Below the pieces are notes generated by a model, which was given only the letters and a program-made list of their open reading frames with translations, did no database searches and had not been told where the DNA came from. A stretch of DNA of 64,000 nucleotides from Paenibacillus aestuarii (GTDB taxonomy: Bacteria; Bacillota; Bacilli; Paenibacillales; NBRC-103111): contig NZ_JAQFVF010000092.1 in NCBI RefSeq assembly GCF_027789125.1, forward strand, positions 209,866 through 273,865, given 5' to 3'. Made by a program: the position numbers and the translations under genes. Below, one piece after another: positions 24,463 to 33,278 of this stretch. The first letter of the stretch is position 1. Every line of letters begins with the position of its first letter.

Positions 24463-25404
24463 CTATCGTGCTGTCTCGCTCATTAACCTGTCTATTCCGA
24501 TCGCACTAATCATCATTCGTTCCTTTTGGTTGCCTAATAGCTGCTGAGACCAATCGACGAAGCCACCGTCACCGATCGTGAGACGTCCACTTGGAAGCTC
24601 TACAATTAAATGGAACTGCAGCCCTTTGTAGTAGTCATTATGCGCTCCCGCCTCGATCTGCTCCGTTAGCCCGACATTCGGCAGAGACTCCTGCAAATGC
24701 TCGCGCAGACGCTGCACGAGTCCTTCTGAATCCGTATACCCGCCATGGCGGATAAACTTTACCGTCATTCGCGCTTGAAACAGTGCTTGAAAGATCGCTT
24801 GATACACCCGCACATGTTCAACCAGCGTTCTTTTCTCAAAGCCGTACGAGCCCGTATCCCGGCCGGACGTAATCATGCAAAACAGCGAAAAATGGGGCAG
24901 CATCCCCGGCCCGCTGAACTGCTGAGCGCGCAAATGCCGATGCGTGGTGCACAGCCGGATGCTGTCTTCCCTATGCGGGCGCTGGCCGCATTTGATAAGA
25001 TCGCAAGCATGCAGCGCCAGGGCGTTGGTGGCATCGGCGACAACTTCCGTCCCCCTGAGAGCGGACAGCACCTTATTCTGATCGACCGTGCCGACCACCG
25101 AACAAGAGCCAAGGGGCGCTACAGGCGCCAGCTGCACAGCTTGATAAGAAGAGGCTTCCGCAAGCTGCAGCATCTCAATCTCCAGCTGCTTCAAGGCAAT
25201 GGGATGGATGGCAGCCGGCTTGACAAAACGATTGCAGGCATAGCTATTCAACAGCTCACCAGAGGTCATCGCCTGGGTCTTATTGCGAAACAACTCCAGC
25301 AATAACGTATTCAAATCCGAAGCTGACAGCTTCCGCTCCAATTGGTCCAGCAAATCGGGTGATAATTGCGCTAAAATGCGGTCCACCGCTTTTCTCTCTG
25401 TCAT
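24463..25404 (-). CDS. HisRS/HisZ catalytic-core-like protein coupled to a YesN/YesM system
   Basis: 313 residues. An N-terminal helical part (1-70: LAQLSPDLLDQLERKLSA) leads to a region resembling the class II aminoacyl-tRNA synthetase core of HisRS/HisZ. Recognisable pieces are ADATNALALHA (cf. the RPE/T region), RLCTTHRHLRAQ (motif-2-like), YYKGLQFHLIVE, GDGGFVDW (cf. GGRYD) and AIGIDRLM near the C-terminus (motif-3 GxGxxR). No anticodon-binding domain. HisZ is the regulatory subunit of ATP phosphoribosyltransferase; other HisRS paralogues have varied roles. The ATG overlaps the YesM stop (ATGA), with GGGAGGGGG upstream, so it is translated together with the kinase. Function unknown; the family assignment is by motif and order only. 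Confidence 0.55.
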   Translation of the reverse strand: MTERKAVDRILAQLSPDLLDQLERKLSASDLNTLLLELFRNKTQAMTSGELLNSYACNRFVKPAAIHPIALKQLEIEMLQLAEASSYQAVQLAPVAPLGSCSVVGTVDQNKVLSALRGTEVVADATNALALHACDLIKCGQRPHREDSIRLCTTHRHLRAQQFSGPGMLPHFSLFCMITSGRDTGSYGFEKRTLVEHVRVYQAIFQALFQARMTVKFIRHGGYTDSEGLVQRLREHLQESLPNVGLTEQIEAGAHNDYYKGLQFHLIVELPSGRLTIGDGGFVDWSQQLLGNQKERMMISAIGIDRLMSETAR

Positions 25405-27188
25405 GAGAATCCCCCTCCCAGACTGACATTCATTTCCTCTTGAACCTTAGCTTTCAAAACCGGAAACCGGATCGACACGCTCGTCCCGCTGCCCAGCGGG
25501 TTATTCTCAATCTCGACGCGATAGCGATGGCCAAAAAATGCTTCGAACCGCTCCCTCACGTTCCGGATGCCATACCCGCCTGTATGCCCTTCCCGTGCCG
25601 CATTCCAGTTCGGCTTCAACCCCACACCGTCATCGGTGATGCTGATGACCACCTCACCGCCCGCTTCTCTCGCTTTGACGACGATGCTGCCTGTCAACCG
25701 CTCATTAAAGCCATGCATAATCGCATTTTCAATGAAAGGCTGGAGTGTCATTTTCGGTATAAACCAGTCGTTCAAATGCTCAGGCAAATCCATGCTGACC
25801 GTCAGCCCTTCCTCCCAACGCAATTGCTGAATTTGAATATAGCACTGCGCGTGAACGAATTCTTCGCGAATCGTAATGAGGCTTTCGCCATTGGACAGCC
25901 CGATTCGGAACATTTTGCCCATGAGCTCCAAAATTTGACTCAATTTATCATGTCCGGCCGATAAGGCCATCCAATTCAGCTGATCTAAGGTATTATACAA
26001 AAAATGCGGATTAATCATCGCCTGCAGCGCCTTTATCTCCGCTTTTTTCTGTTGTTTGTATTGATTTTCTAACGATGAATATAACGTTTTTATGCGATCC
26101 ATTAACTTGCGATAGCCGGAAAATAACACGCCGAATTCATTCTGATAATCCTCCGGCAAATTCACTTTATTCATGTTGGCGCTATATCGCCCCATCTCAT
26201 GAAGCAGCTGGCGGATCGGTGTAATGAACAAGTTGGAGAAATATAAAGTAAACAATAAAGCGATGACGATGGCCGAAGCGCCGACCAGGGATAGCACGAC
26301 GGAAATATGCACGCTGCCCTGCGTGATTTGTCCCCAAGGCGTCAGCTGAATGAGCGTTGCGCTCGAATTATAATGCGTCGACCAGACCATCAGCGTGTTT
26401 TTTTGCGCGCCTCTCAGATCCTCATCGTTCGGGACGCCGACTTTCAAGTAACCGTTCTCTTCTTTAATGCTCGGCAAATAAGATTTGATCTTCGTATACA
26501 GCGAAGAATCGCCAATATACGTAATGATTCTGCCCCCGGAATCCAGCAAGATGCGGTTGGAGGCCGGCATTTCTCCACTCATCAGCTTTTGAATAGAAGA
26601 CGCTTTCATATTGAGCACCAAGAAGCCCTGATACTTCCCGCTGTTCGAATAGATTTTGCGTGCGAAGCTGACCGCATCGATATTCCCTTGAACCGTTTGA
26701 ATCGTATGTTCACCAATCCACGCAAAATCCGCATTATCCGCAAAACCATACCAGTCTTGTTGTTTCGCTTGATTCAGATCCATGAAGGAAACGAGACCTT
26801 GCGCACGCGATGGAATCGTATTGACGGTATAATAATCGATGGATTGAATAATCGGCGTTGAATAGGTAATATTGTTCAAAAATGTTGCCAATTCCTCGCG
26901 TCGCTGATAATCCAAATAAGAATCGCCGGTGGGATCCGGATTTTCCGTCGTCACATTATTCCTTGAGGCTGCAAGCGAGATTTGTTCGATCGCCCGCATT
27001 TGTATTTCAACTTTGTTATACAGCTCACTCAAATTCCCCTTTTGATAATAGGTGGTCAATCGCACCATTTCTTGCGTCGTCAGCGAATACGTCAACCAAA
27101 TCACAATCGTCAATAAGACAAGCACGAAGCTGGTTAAACCGCCGAATAATAAATAATCGATCCGATAACGTTTAAACATATTTTTCAT
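25401..27188 (-). CDS. YesM-type sensor histidine kinase
   Basis: 595 residues. Membrane helices at about 14-36 and 300-322 enclose an extracellular sensor (about 265 residues, dCache-like). HAMP segment, then His_kinase with MINPHFLYNTLDQLNWMA (His about residue 396) and ATPase domain (IENAIMHG, ITDDGVGL, GGYGIRNVRERF). Kinase of the RR encoded 14 bp upstream on the same strand. Likely senses a sugar or the binding protein of the ABC operon upstream. ATG start, weak GGGCGG RBS. Confidence 0.92.
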   Translation of the reverse strand: MKNMFKRYRIDYLLFGGLTSFVLVLLTIVIWLTYSLTTQEMVRLTTYYQKGNLSELYNKVEIQMRAIEQISLAASRNNVTTENPDPTGDSYLDYQRREELATFLNNITYSTPIIQSIDYYTVNTIPSRAQGLVSFMDLNQAKQQDWYGFADNADFAWIGEHTIQTVQGNIDAVSFARKIYSNSGKYQGFLVLNMKASSIQKLMSGEMPASNRILLDSGGRIITYIGDSSLYTKIKSYLPSIKEENGYLKVGVPNDEDLRGAQKNTLMVWSTHYNSSATLIQLTPWGQITQGSVHISVVLSLVGASAIVIALLFTLYFSNLFITPIRQLLHEMGRYSANMNKVNLPEDYQNEFGVLFSGYRKLMDRIKTLYSSLENQYKQQKKAEIKALQAMINPHFLYNTLDQLNWMALSAGHDKLSQILELMGKMFRIGLSNGESLITIREEFVHAQCYIQIQQLRWEEGLTVSMDLPEHLNDWFIPKMTLQPFIENAIMHGFNERLTGSIVVKAREAGGEVVISITDDGVGLKPNWNAAREGHTGGYGIRNVRERFEAFFGHRYRVEIENNPLGSGTSVSIRFPVLKAKVQEEMNVSLGGGFS

Positions 27189-27202
27189 ACGCGATACCGC
27201 CC

Positions 27203-28807
27203 TTATGCGAGAAGTTCAGCAGGAGTCATACCAAAATATTTTCGAAAGGTTGTGCTGAAATAAGGGATGTTATGGTACCCTACTTTATTCGCGACCTCGT
27301 AGATTTTATATTTTCTTTCCAAAATAAGGCTTTTAGCCGCTTCCATCTTCACACTGATAATATAGTTATTAATCGTCTCTCCGGTTGCATTTTTAAAAAT
27401 TTGGCTCAAGTAGTTACGGGAAATATACACTTTATCTGCAAGCTCTGCGATCGTAATATCTTTCGCATAGTTATCATGAATGTACTGCTTGATGAAATCG
27501 ATTGCCAGCTTATGTTTGAAACTCTCCTGCCATTGCTGGTTCATGCATACCCGGCGGATGATATCGATTAGCCAGGCTTCATACTGGTCATAGGTATAAA
27601 TGCTACTCAGCTCATGCTCCATCGTATAGTCCTGAAAAATATCATTTAACCTAATTTCGTCATCCACGAAAGCAAAGCTGAAAATCGCCCAGAACTGCGT
27701 GCCGAGCAGGCTGAATTGCGGAGGAATCTCGCTCTCTTTGAGAGCAGCGATGTAATTGCCGATAATCTTCTCAGCATTTCGACCTTGCGTCGTTTTGACG
27801 TCGTCGACAATCTGCTGATAAAATTTAATCGGCTTGGGCATGCACTGCTTGGTGTACGTCAGCGACTTGTCCATATGGCCATATTCGAACACTCCAGTCG
27901 ATTGAAAGACGCGAACTCCCGGCACTAAAGGCTGGAACGCTTCTTCCAAGGAATCGGAGAGGTGCGACCAATCGTTCGTAAATCGGCCGATGCCGATACG
28001 GATCGTAATTTCCAGATAGGTTTGCACACAATCGATGATTTTCCTGGCCATAGCTTTTATGGCATGAATATGCTCTTCGTACTGCGCCTGCTTCTCGTAA
28101 TGAAGGATGAGCGCCGCATGGTACCCGTGCAATTCCACGTAATCGAAAGGCAGGTTCTCCGCCTGGAGAATTTCTTTAATGATATTCTTTATTGCAAAAC
28201 GGAATAATAAGCGATCCGGCGTGCGGACATCCGATATTCTCGTCGTTCGCAAGATCTCAATGCCGAGCACGATATGGCTCCGATTATCGTCACTCGCGCA
28301 CAAATTCGTCATCTCATTCCAGTTGCTCGCTGTTCCGGTTACGACCGTTTTCAGCTGCTCTTTGCGCACGAATGGCTCATATTCATCCAATTGGTCACGC
28401 AGTTTCTCCTGCTCGATCTTGGAATGATACTCATGTTCAATCTGTGCAATGGTGCGCTGGAGTACTTCCGTCATCGTATTCCTGGAAACCGGCTTCGATA
28501 AGTAATCCTCTACATTCAAACGCAACGCTTGACGCGCCACTTCAAAATCAGAAAAACCGCTATGAATCAAAATTTTCCCTTCAAAGTGCTCGTTGCGCAA
28601 AGCTTCAATCATTTTGATCCCACTCATCACTGGCATGTAAATGTCCGTAATTACAATATCCGGCTGCTTGTCCCGGATGAGCTCCAATCCGCGCTCTCCA
28701 TTCAAACTTTCTCCTACCCATTCGGCCCCGATTTCTTCCCATGGAATCACTTGCTTCATCCCTTTGAGCACTTGACGGTCGTCGTCAATGATTGCAATCT
28801 TCCACAT
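27203..28807 (-). CDS. YesN-type response regulator with AraC DNA-binding domain
   Basis: 534 residues. Receiver 1-120 with Asp55 in VITDIYMPVMSG and Lys in DYLSKPVS. Long YesN middle region, then two AraC HTHs (AKDITIAELADKVYISRNYLSQIFKN; VGYHNIPYFSTTFRKYFG). Ends GMTPAELLA. RBS TAGGAGG six nt before ATG. First gene of the regulator-kinase-HisRS-like group; probably activates the ABC/isomerase/oxidoreductase operon that ends 117 bp upstream. Confidence 0.92.
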   Translation of the reverse strand: MWKIAIIDDDRQVLKGMKQVIPWEEIGAEWVGESLNGERGLELIRDKQPDIVITDIYMPVMSGIKMIEALRNEHFEGKILIHSGFSDFEVARQALRLNVEDYLSKPVSRNTMTEVLQRTIAQIEHEYHSKIEQEKLRDQLDEYEPFVRKEQLKTVVTGTASNWNEMTNLCASDDNRSHIVLGIEILRTTRISDVRTPDRLLFRFAIKNIIKEILQAENLPFDYVELHGYHAALILHYEKQAQYEEHIHAIKAMARKIIDCVQTYLEITIRIGIGRFTNDWSHLSDSLEEAFQPLVPGVRVFQSTGVFEYGHMDKSLTYTKQCMPKPIKFYQQIVDDVKTTQGRNAEKIIGNYIAALKESEIPPQFSLLGTQFWAIFSFAFVDDEIRLNDIFQDYTMEHELSSIYTYDQYEAWLIDIIRRVCMNQQWQESFKHKLAIDFIKQYIHDNYAKDITIAELADKVYISRNYLSQIFKNATGETINNYIISVKMEAAKSLILERKYKIYEVANKVGYHNIPYFSTTFRKYFGMTPAELLA

Positions 28808-28843
28808 CTCGTTGCCTCCTAACTGATGGATCGTAATGTAAAA

Positions 28844-28905
28844 GCACCCCTTAATTATAACATCAGATTAACCTCTTCAGGGTATCTAAGTTAACTAAGG
28901 GGTGC
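28844..28905 (-). promoter_or_regulatory. Long-loop hairpin containing a TATAAT before the YesN gene
   Basis: GCACCCCTTA and TAAGGGGTGC arms (10 bp, perfect) enclose 42 nt, with TTTTA after the stem on the minus strand. It could terminate the upstream sugar operon. A TATAAT (28854-28859) in the loop could start the regulator transcript. Confidence 0.45.
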
Positions 28906-28923
28906 CCATGTCAGCTTTAATGC

Positions 28924-30114
28924 TTAAGCTTTAGAAAAAGATTGCGAGAAATCGCTTGTTGCATCCTCTTTGACGGTTTTGACAAACTTGGAAGTTTGGA
29001 TCAATTCCTTCAGCTTCAGCTCATACTCGTCCGCATCAAATGGAACATTCACCATTTGTTTGTTGAAGGAGGAAAGCATAATGCCATTGCCGATCGTAAG
29101 TCCCTTGATCCCTTCTGTACCTTCGGCAATCAGCTCGCCGCCGCCATTTTGCACCGCTGCAAAAAACTTCTCTGCAACGACTTTATGTCCTGTCGGAACT
29201 TTGGTATTAACTGGAATTTCCGTATACCAAGTTTCCACGTTGGCGAATCCTTCTTTTGTTTCGCGCAAATGCTTGAGCATCGATTTCCGGTTCTTATACA
29301 GAACCAGCTTATCATTCTCATAGACGAGCTTGCCGTGTTCACCGACAATCTCGAACCGATTCGTTCCCGGAGACTCCGCTGTTGTGACGATAAAATGGCC
29401 AATCATGCCGTTGTCATGCTCGAAGTAAGCGGTAACTTCGTCTTCCACTTCGATATTGTGATACTTGCCAATGTTGGCATGACCGCTGATGCGTGCGGGT
29501 ACTCCGAACAGCCATTGGTACAGGTCGAGATTGTGCGGACATTGATTGGTAAGAATGCCGCCGCCTTCGCCGGCCCAAGTAGCGCGCCAGCCACCGCTGT
29601 CATAATAGGCTTGCGATCTGAACCAAGCTGTATTGATCCAAGTCACCCGGGTCAACTGGCCGAGATCTCCGCCGGACACAAGCTCTTTCAGCTTCTTATA
29701 AAATGGCAGCGTGCGCTCCTGGAACATCATGCCGAAGATGAGCTCTGGGTACTCGATCTTCGCCTCCTGATAGGCGTCGATCGATTTCTGCGCGTCATTG
29801 ACGTGGACCGCAAGCGGTTTCTCGCACAGGACATGGATGCCCCGACGGAAAGCTTCGATCGTAATCGGTGTGTGATCGTAATGCGGAACCGCAATGATCA
29901 CCGCATCAATTCCCGATTGGTCAAACAGTTCGATGTAATCGTAGTAGGCTTTGGTATTATATTGAGCAGCGAATTTATCCGCCTTCTCGCGTACAAGATC
30001 GCACACGCCGACCAGTTCCACGTTGCTTAATTCCTGAACATATTTGATGTGCGTGTTCGCCCCGATATTGCCGAGGCCAACGATCGCCACCTTCACTTTA
30101 TCTGACATACTCAT
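28924..30114 (-). CDS. Gfo/Idh/MocA family NAD(P)-dependent sugar oxidoreductase
   Basis: 396 residues from ATG 30114 (GGAAGGTG nine nt upstream; the GTG at 30126 is too close to it). Rossmann motif VGLGNIGANTHIKY, then HVLCEKPLAVH with the conserved Glu-Lys-Pro (Lys about 101), and the C-terminal substrate domain containing GGWRATWAGEGGGILTNQCPHNLDLYQWLFG (key residues Gly-Gly, Asn and His-Asn-Leu-Asp). Oxidises or epimerises a sugar or cyclitol. Follows an isomerase gene by 21 bp. Substrate unknown. Confidence 0.9.
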   Translation of the reverse strand: MSMSDKVKVAIVGLGNIGANTHIKYVQELSNVELVGVCDLVREKADKFAAQYNTKAYYDYIELFDQSGIDAVIIAVPHYDHTPITIEAFRRGIHVLCEKPLAVHVNDAQKSIDAYQEAKIEYPELIFGMMFQERTLPFYKKLKELVSGGDLGQLTRVTWINTAWFRSQAYYDSGGWRATWAGEGGGILTNQCPHNLDLYQWLFGVPARISGHANIGKYHNIEVEDEVTAYFEHDNGMIGHFIVTTAESPGTNRFEIVGEHGKLVYENDKLVLYKNRKSMLKHLRETKEGFANVETWYTEIPVNTKVPTGHKVVAEKFFAAVQNGGGELIAEGTEGIKGLTIGNGIMLSSFNKQMVNVPFDADEYELKLKELIQTSKFVKTVKEDATSDFSQSFSKA

Positions 30115-30135
30115 GGTTTCACTCACCTTCCGTTA

Positions 30136-30957
30136 TTAGTTCCAAGCCATGTCTTCGGCTTCTAGCAGTGCCTTGAGCGCTTTCACCGCATGAACGAACT
30201 GTCCCGGGCCATCCTGCTCCGGCAAGTACTTCTGCAAATGCGGCTCGATCGAGAGAAATCCGGAGAATTCCGAGTCCTTCAAGTATTGGATGAACGGCCC
30301 GAACTCGCCGTCTCCGGCTCCAGCAGGAACGAAAATTTTCCGTTCACTGGAAGCGTCCTTCACATGCACATATTGCAGGAATGAAGCTAATTTCGGAAGC
30401 GCATGGGAAATCGGCTTCACGTCGTTCATCACAAAGTTGCCAGGGTCAAAAGCAAGGCGCAGCCGGCTGCTGTCACAAGAAGCAAGTACGTCCAGACAGC
30501 GGTCATCGATGTCGCCGTACACTTTGCTCTCATTTTCCAGCAGCAGCGTCACGTTGTAGCTCTCTGCCACTTCGACGAGCTGCTTCATGCGAGAAATGAC
30601 TTCTTCGCGATATTTACCCGCTTCTTCGCCATCGGGAATGAAATAGGAGAAGATGCGAATGTAAGGTGCGTTCAAAAAGTTGGCGATTTCCCCAGCCCGC
30701 TTCACATTCGCCAGCTCTACGGCGAAGTCGTCGCGAATACCGTATTTGCCAATCGGCGAGCCGATCGAGGAGATTTTAAAACCGCGCGCGTCGAGTGCGC
30801 TTTTAACTTGCTGCAGCTCCTCATCAGTCAGCTTCAGCACGTTTTTCCCGTTTACACTGCGAAATTCGATATGCGAAATGCCTTCCGATGCCAGGACATC
30901 CATCTGCTGCTCTAAATCCGGAGAAATTTCATCTGCAAAGCCGGTAATCGTGATCAC
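30136..30957 (-). CDS. Sugar phosphate isomerase/epimerase (AP endonuclease family 2 TIM barrel)
   Basis: 273 residues. GTG 30957 is chosen, eight nt after AGGAGG; TTG 30963 is too near. TIM barrel of the IolE/xylose-isomerase-like family: GFADEISPDLEQQMD at the start, metal-ligand candidates Glu in LLLENE, Asp/His in AFDPGNF and YVHVKDAS, and Glu in LSIEPHL. Members isomerise or hydrate keto-sugars and often work with Gfo/Idh/MocA oxidoreductases, as here. Substrate unknown. Confidence 0.88.
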   Translation of the reverse strand: MITITGFADEISPDLEQQMDVLASEGISHIEFRSVNGKNVLKLTDEELQQVKSALDARGFKISSIGSPIGKYGIRDDFAVELANVKRAGEIANFLNAPYIRIFSYFIPDGEEAGKYREEVISRMKQLVEVAESYNVTLLLENESKVYGDIDDRCLDVLASCDSSRLRLAFDPGNFVMNDVKPISHALPKLASFLQYVHVKDASSERKIFVPAGAGDGEFGPFIQYLKDSEFSGFLSIEPHLQKYLPEQDGPGQFVHAVKALKALLEAEDMAWN

Positions 30958-30981
30958 AGTCAAGCCCTCCTGCCTGTCGGG

Positions 30982-32304
30982 TTATTTTTCGTATTCAGCC
31001 GCTTTTTTCTTCAGCTCATCAAAACCTTGGTCAATCTTCATCTTGCCGAACATAATCGATTCAGTAATCGCCTTGTAATCTTTGGTATCGAAGTTGTTCC
31101 AGCCTTTAGCACCTGGGTTGAACTGCTGTGCGCCTTGGGAAGCCATGCTGATCATATCTGTCGTCAATTTGTCGGCAGCACTGAATTTAGGCTGCAATTG
31201 CGCCAAAATTTTGTTGGAAACCGGCACACCGCGTGTTGTACCCGAAATTTCGCCCGCTTCCGGACTGTTAATGAACCAATCGATGAACTTCTTCGCTTCT
31301 TCCTTGTTCTGTGAATCTTGGCTGACGCTGAAGAAGAACGTGGCTTTCAACCAGCTGCCGCCCTCTTTATCTTTCGGCATCGCATAGACGCCAATGCTGC
31401 CTGGCTTCAAGCTATCCCAAGAAGAAGCTTGCGCTGCGTGAGCCGCTTTGAAAATCACTTTGCCGGTCAGCATCAGATCCTGCTTCGGATCCAAGTCGAC
31501 GTCGCTGACGGAGACATCAGCCGGAGGAATGATGCCTTCTTGACGGAATTGATCGGCCATTTTTTGCCATTCCAACCAAGTGTCTTTGTCAAAGTTGAAC
31601 TTACCATCCGGTGTAACCGGGTATCCTTTACCTTTACTTAACTGGTAAGACGTATACATATCACGGTTTCTCGCAAAGTCGCCGATGACATAATGGTCCT
31701 TATCCAGCTTGGCTTTGATGTCTTTGGCGAGCTTGAAGAATCCGTCCCACGTGATGCCTTCCTTCGGCAATTGGATACCCAGCTTGTCCAACGAACCTTT
31801 GTCATAGATGAGTCCCCATGCATTGCCACCCAGCGGAACCGCTGTTTCCTTGCCTTTATATTTACCAGCTTCAACCAGATTCGGATCGATATCGCTTACA
31901 TTAATACTGCTGAGATCTGCGAGTTGTCCTCTTGCATTCCAATCGGCAAGCCACGCAGCGTCCATCTGAATAACATCCGGCGCATTCTTTGCTGCTGCTT
32001 GTGTCGTCAGCTTATCGATATAGCCGTCAAAGCCTGAGTACTCCGGCTCAAAGGTAATGTTCGGGTGATTTTTCGTATACAGATCGAGGATTTTCAATGT
32101 CGCATCATGCCTTGGCTGAGAGCCCCACCACATAATGCGCAGCTTCACCGGTTTCGTGCTTGCAGGCGCCGCACTTGCTGCGCTGTTCGGGCTGCTTTTC
32201 TCAGCGGCTTTCGGTGTTGTATCCCCGGAACCGCATCCTACTAACGATAAACCGATTGCTGTTGTCAACATGGCAACTGTCAGTTTTTTTCTCATTGTAG
32301 CCAT
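30982..32304 (-). CDS. Sugar ABC transporter substrate-binding lipoprotein (family 1)
   Basis: 440 residues. Lipobox LSLVGCGSG (Cys about 24), then Ser/Ala-rich tether and family-1 fold (LRIMWWGSQPRHDATLKILDLY; DVIQMDAAWLADWNARGQL; FINSPEAGEISGTTRGVP). ATG with AAGGGG nine nt upstream. Between the permease genes and the isomerase gene. Aromatic WWG near the N-terminus is typical of sugar binders. Ligand unknown. Confidence 0.92.
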   Translation of the reverse strand: MATMRKKLTVAMLTTAIGLSLVGCGSGDTTPKAAEKSSPNSAASAAPASTKPVKLRIMWWGSQPRHDATLKILDLYTKNHPNITFEPEYSGFDGYIDKLTTQAAAKNAPDVIQMDAAWLADWNARGQLADLSSINVSDIDPNLVEAGKYKGKETAVPLGGNAWGLIYDKGSLDKLGIQLPKEGITWDGFFKLAKDIKAKLDKDHYVIGDFARNRDMYTSYQLSKGKGYPVTPDGKFNFDKDTWLEWQKMADQFRQEGIIPPADVSVSDVDLDPKQDLMLTGKVIFKAAHAAQASSWDSLKPGSIGVYAMPKDKEGGSWLKATFFFSVSQDSQNKEEAKKFIDWFINSPEAGEISGTTRGVPVSNKILAQLQPKFSAADKLTTDMISMASQGAQQFNPGAKGWNNFDTKDYKAITESIMFGKMKIDQGFDELKKKAAEYEK

Positions 32305-32429
32305 TTGTCATAACCCCTTCGTTAATTAGTAGTGTGAGTATTATTCAATCTTTAATCACTATAACGCTTGCCACCCAGCATGACTATGATAGTACCCTAC
32401 GATTTGTTTCAAAATTCTCCTGAGAACCA

Positions 32430-33278
32430 TCAGCCTTTGATCCCCGTTGTGGCGATCCCTTCGACGAAATATTTTTGCGCCAACGTAAAAATGATAACGG
32501 AAGGTACGACCGAGACGAGACCCATAGCGAGCAATTGCCCCCACTGCTGGGCGGATTGGGAGTCATTAAGCATTCTTAAGGCCAGACCTACCGTATACTT
32601 GTCAACGGAGTTGATATATAGCAGGTGACCGAAGAAGTCATCCCAATTCCAAAGGAAACAATAGATGATCACTGTCAGCAAGGCGGGTTTTGTGAGCGGC
32701 ATGACGATGCGCCAGTAGATCCCGAACCAACTGCAGCCGTCCATCTTCGCTGATTCATCCAGTTCACGTGGAATCCCGCGAATGAATTGCACCAGCAGGA
32801 AGACGAAGAAGCTACCGCCTGCGCCTCCGGCGAGGGAATGCGGCACAATAAACGGCAAGTACGTATTCACCCAGCCGAGATGATGGAACAGCGAGTACTG
32901 CGGAATGATCGTCACTTGTCCTGGCAGCATCAGCGTCAGCATCAGAATTGAAAACCAGAAGTTGCGCAGCCGGAACTGCAGCCGGGCAAATCCGAAGGCG
33001 ACCAGACTGCACGAGATGACCGTTGTGAAGAGAAGCCCGACGATCAGCTCGAAGTTATTGATGTAAAAGTCAGTGAACGTATGCCCCGGAATGGCGTTCC
33101 AGCCTTTGCTGAAATTGCTCCACATCGGATGCGCCGGGAACAGCCCGGGCAAGCTCAGCTCTTGATTCGATTTCAGAGAAGCGCCGACCCACCAAAGAAC
33201 CGGATAAATCATCAGTACGCTGAGTACAATCAGAATGGCGTGAATCCCAATGCTTTTACGCTGGAATGTGCTCGGCAT
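32430..33278 (-). CDS. Carbohydrate ABC transporter permease, MalG type
   Basis: 282 residues, six helices. EAA loop IPRELDESAKMDGCSWFGIYWRIVMPL; ends FVEGIATTGIKG. ATG 33278 overlaps the stop of the preceding permease gene by one base (TGATG), with AGGAGG seven nt before it. Confidence 0.92.
   Translation of the reverse strand: MPSTFQRKSIGIHAILIVLSVLMIYPVLWWVGASLKSNQELSLPGLFPAHPMWSNFSKGWNAIPGHTFTDFYINNFELIVGLLFTTVISCSLVAFGFARLQFRLRNFWFSILMLTLMLPGQVTIIPQYSLFHHLGWVNTYLPFIVPHSLAGGAGGSFFVFLLVQFIRGIPRELDESAKMDGCSWFGIYWRIVMPLTKPALLTVIIYCFLWNWDDFFGHLLYINSVDKYTVGLALRMLNDSQSAQQWGQLLAMGLVSVVPSVIIFTLAQKYFVEGIATTGIKG

Noticed and set aside
24210..24547. Several 80-90 codon frames in the C-rich block
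   Set aside because: Low-complexity repeat DNA, Arg/Pro-rich products, frames open on both strands, no RBS.
28942..30030. 362-codon open frame on the plus strand
   Set aside because: It lies entirely antisense to a well-supported Gfo/Idh/MocA gene, has no RBS and no recognisable domain; typical of a GC-biased complementary frame.
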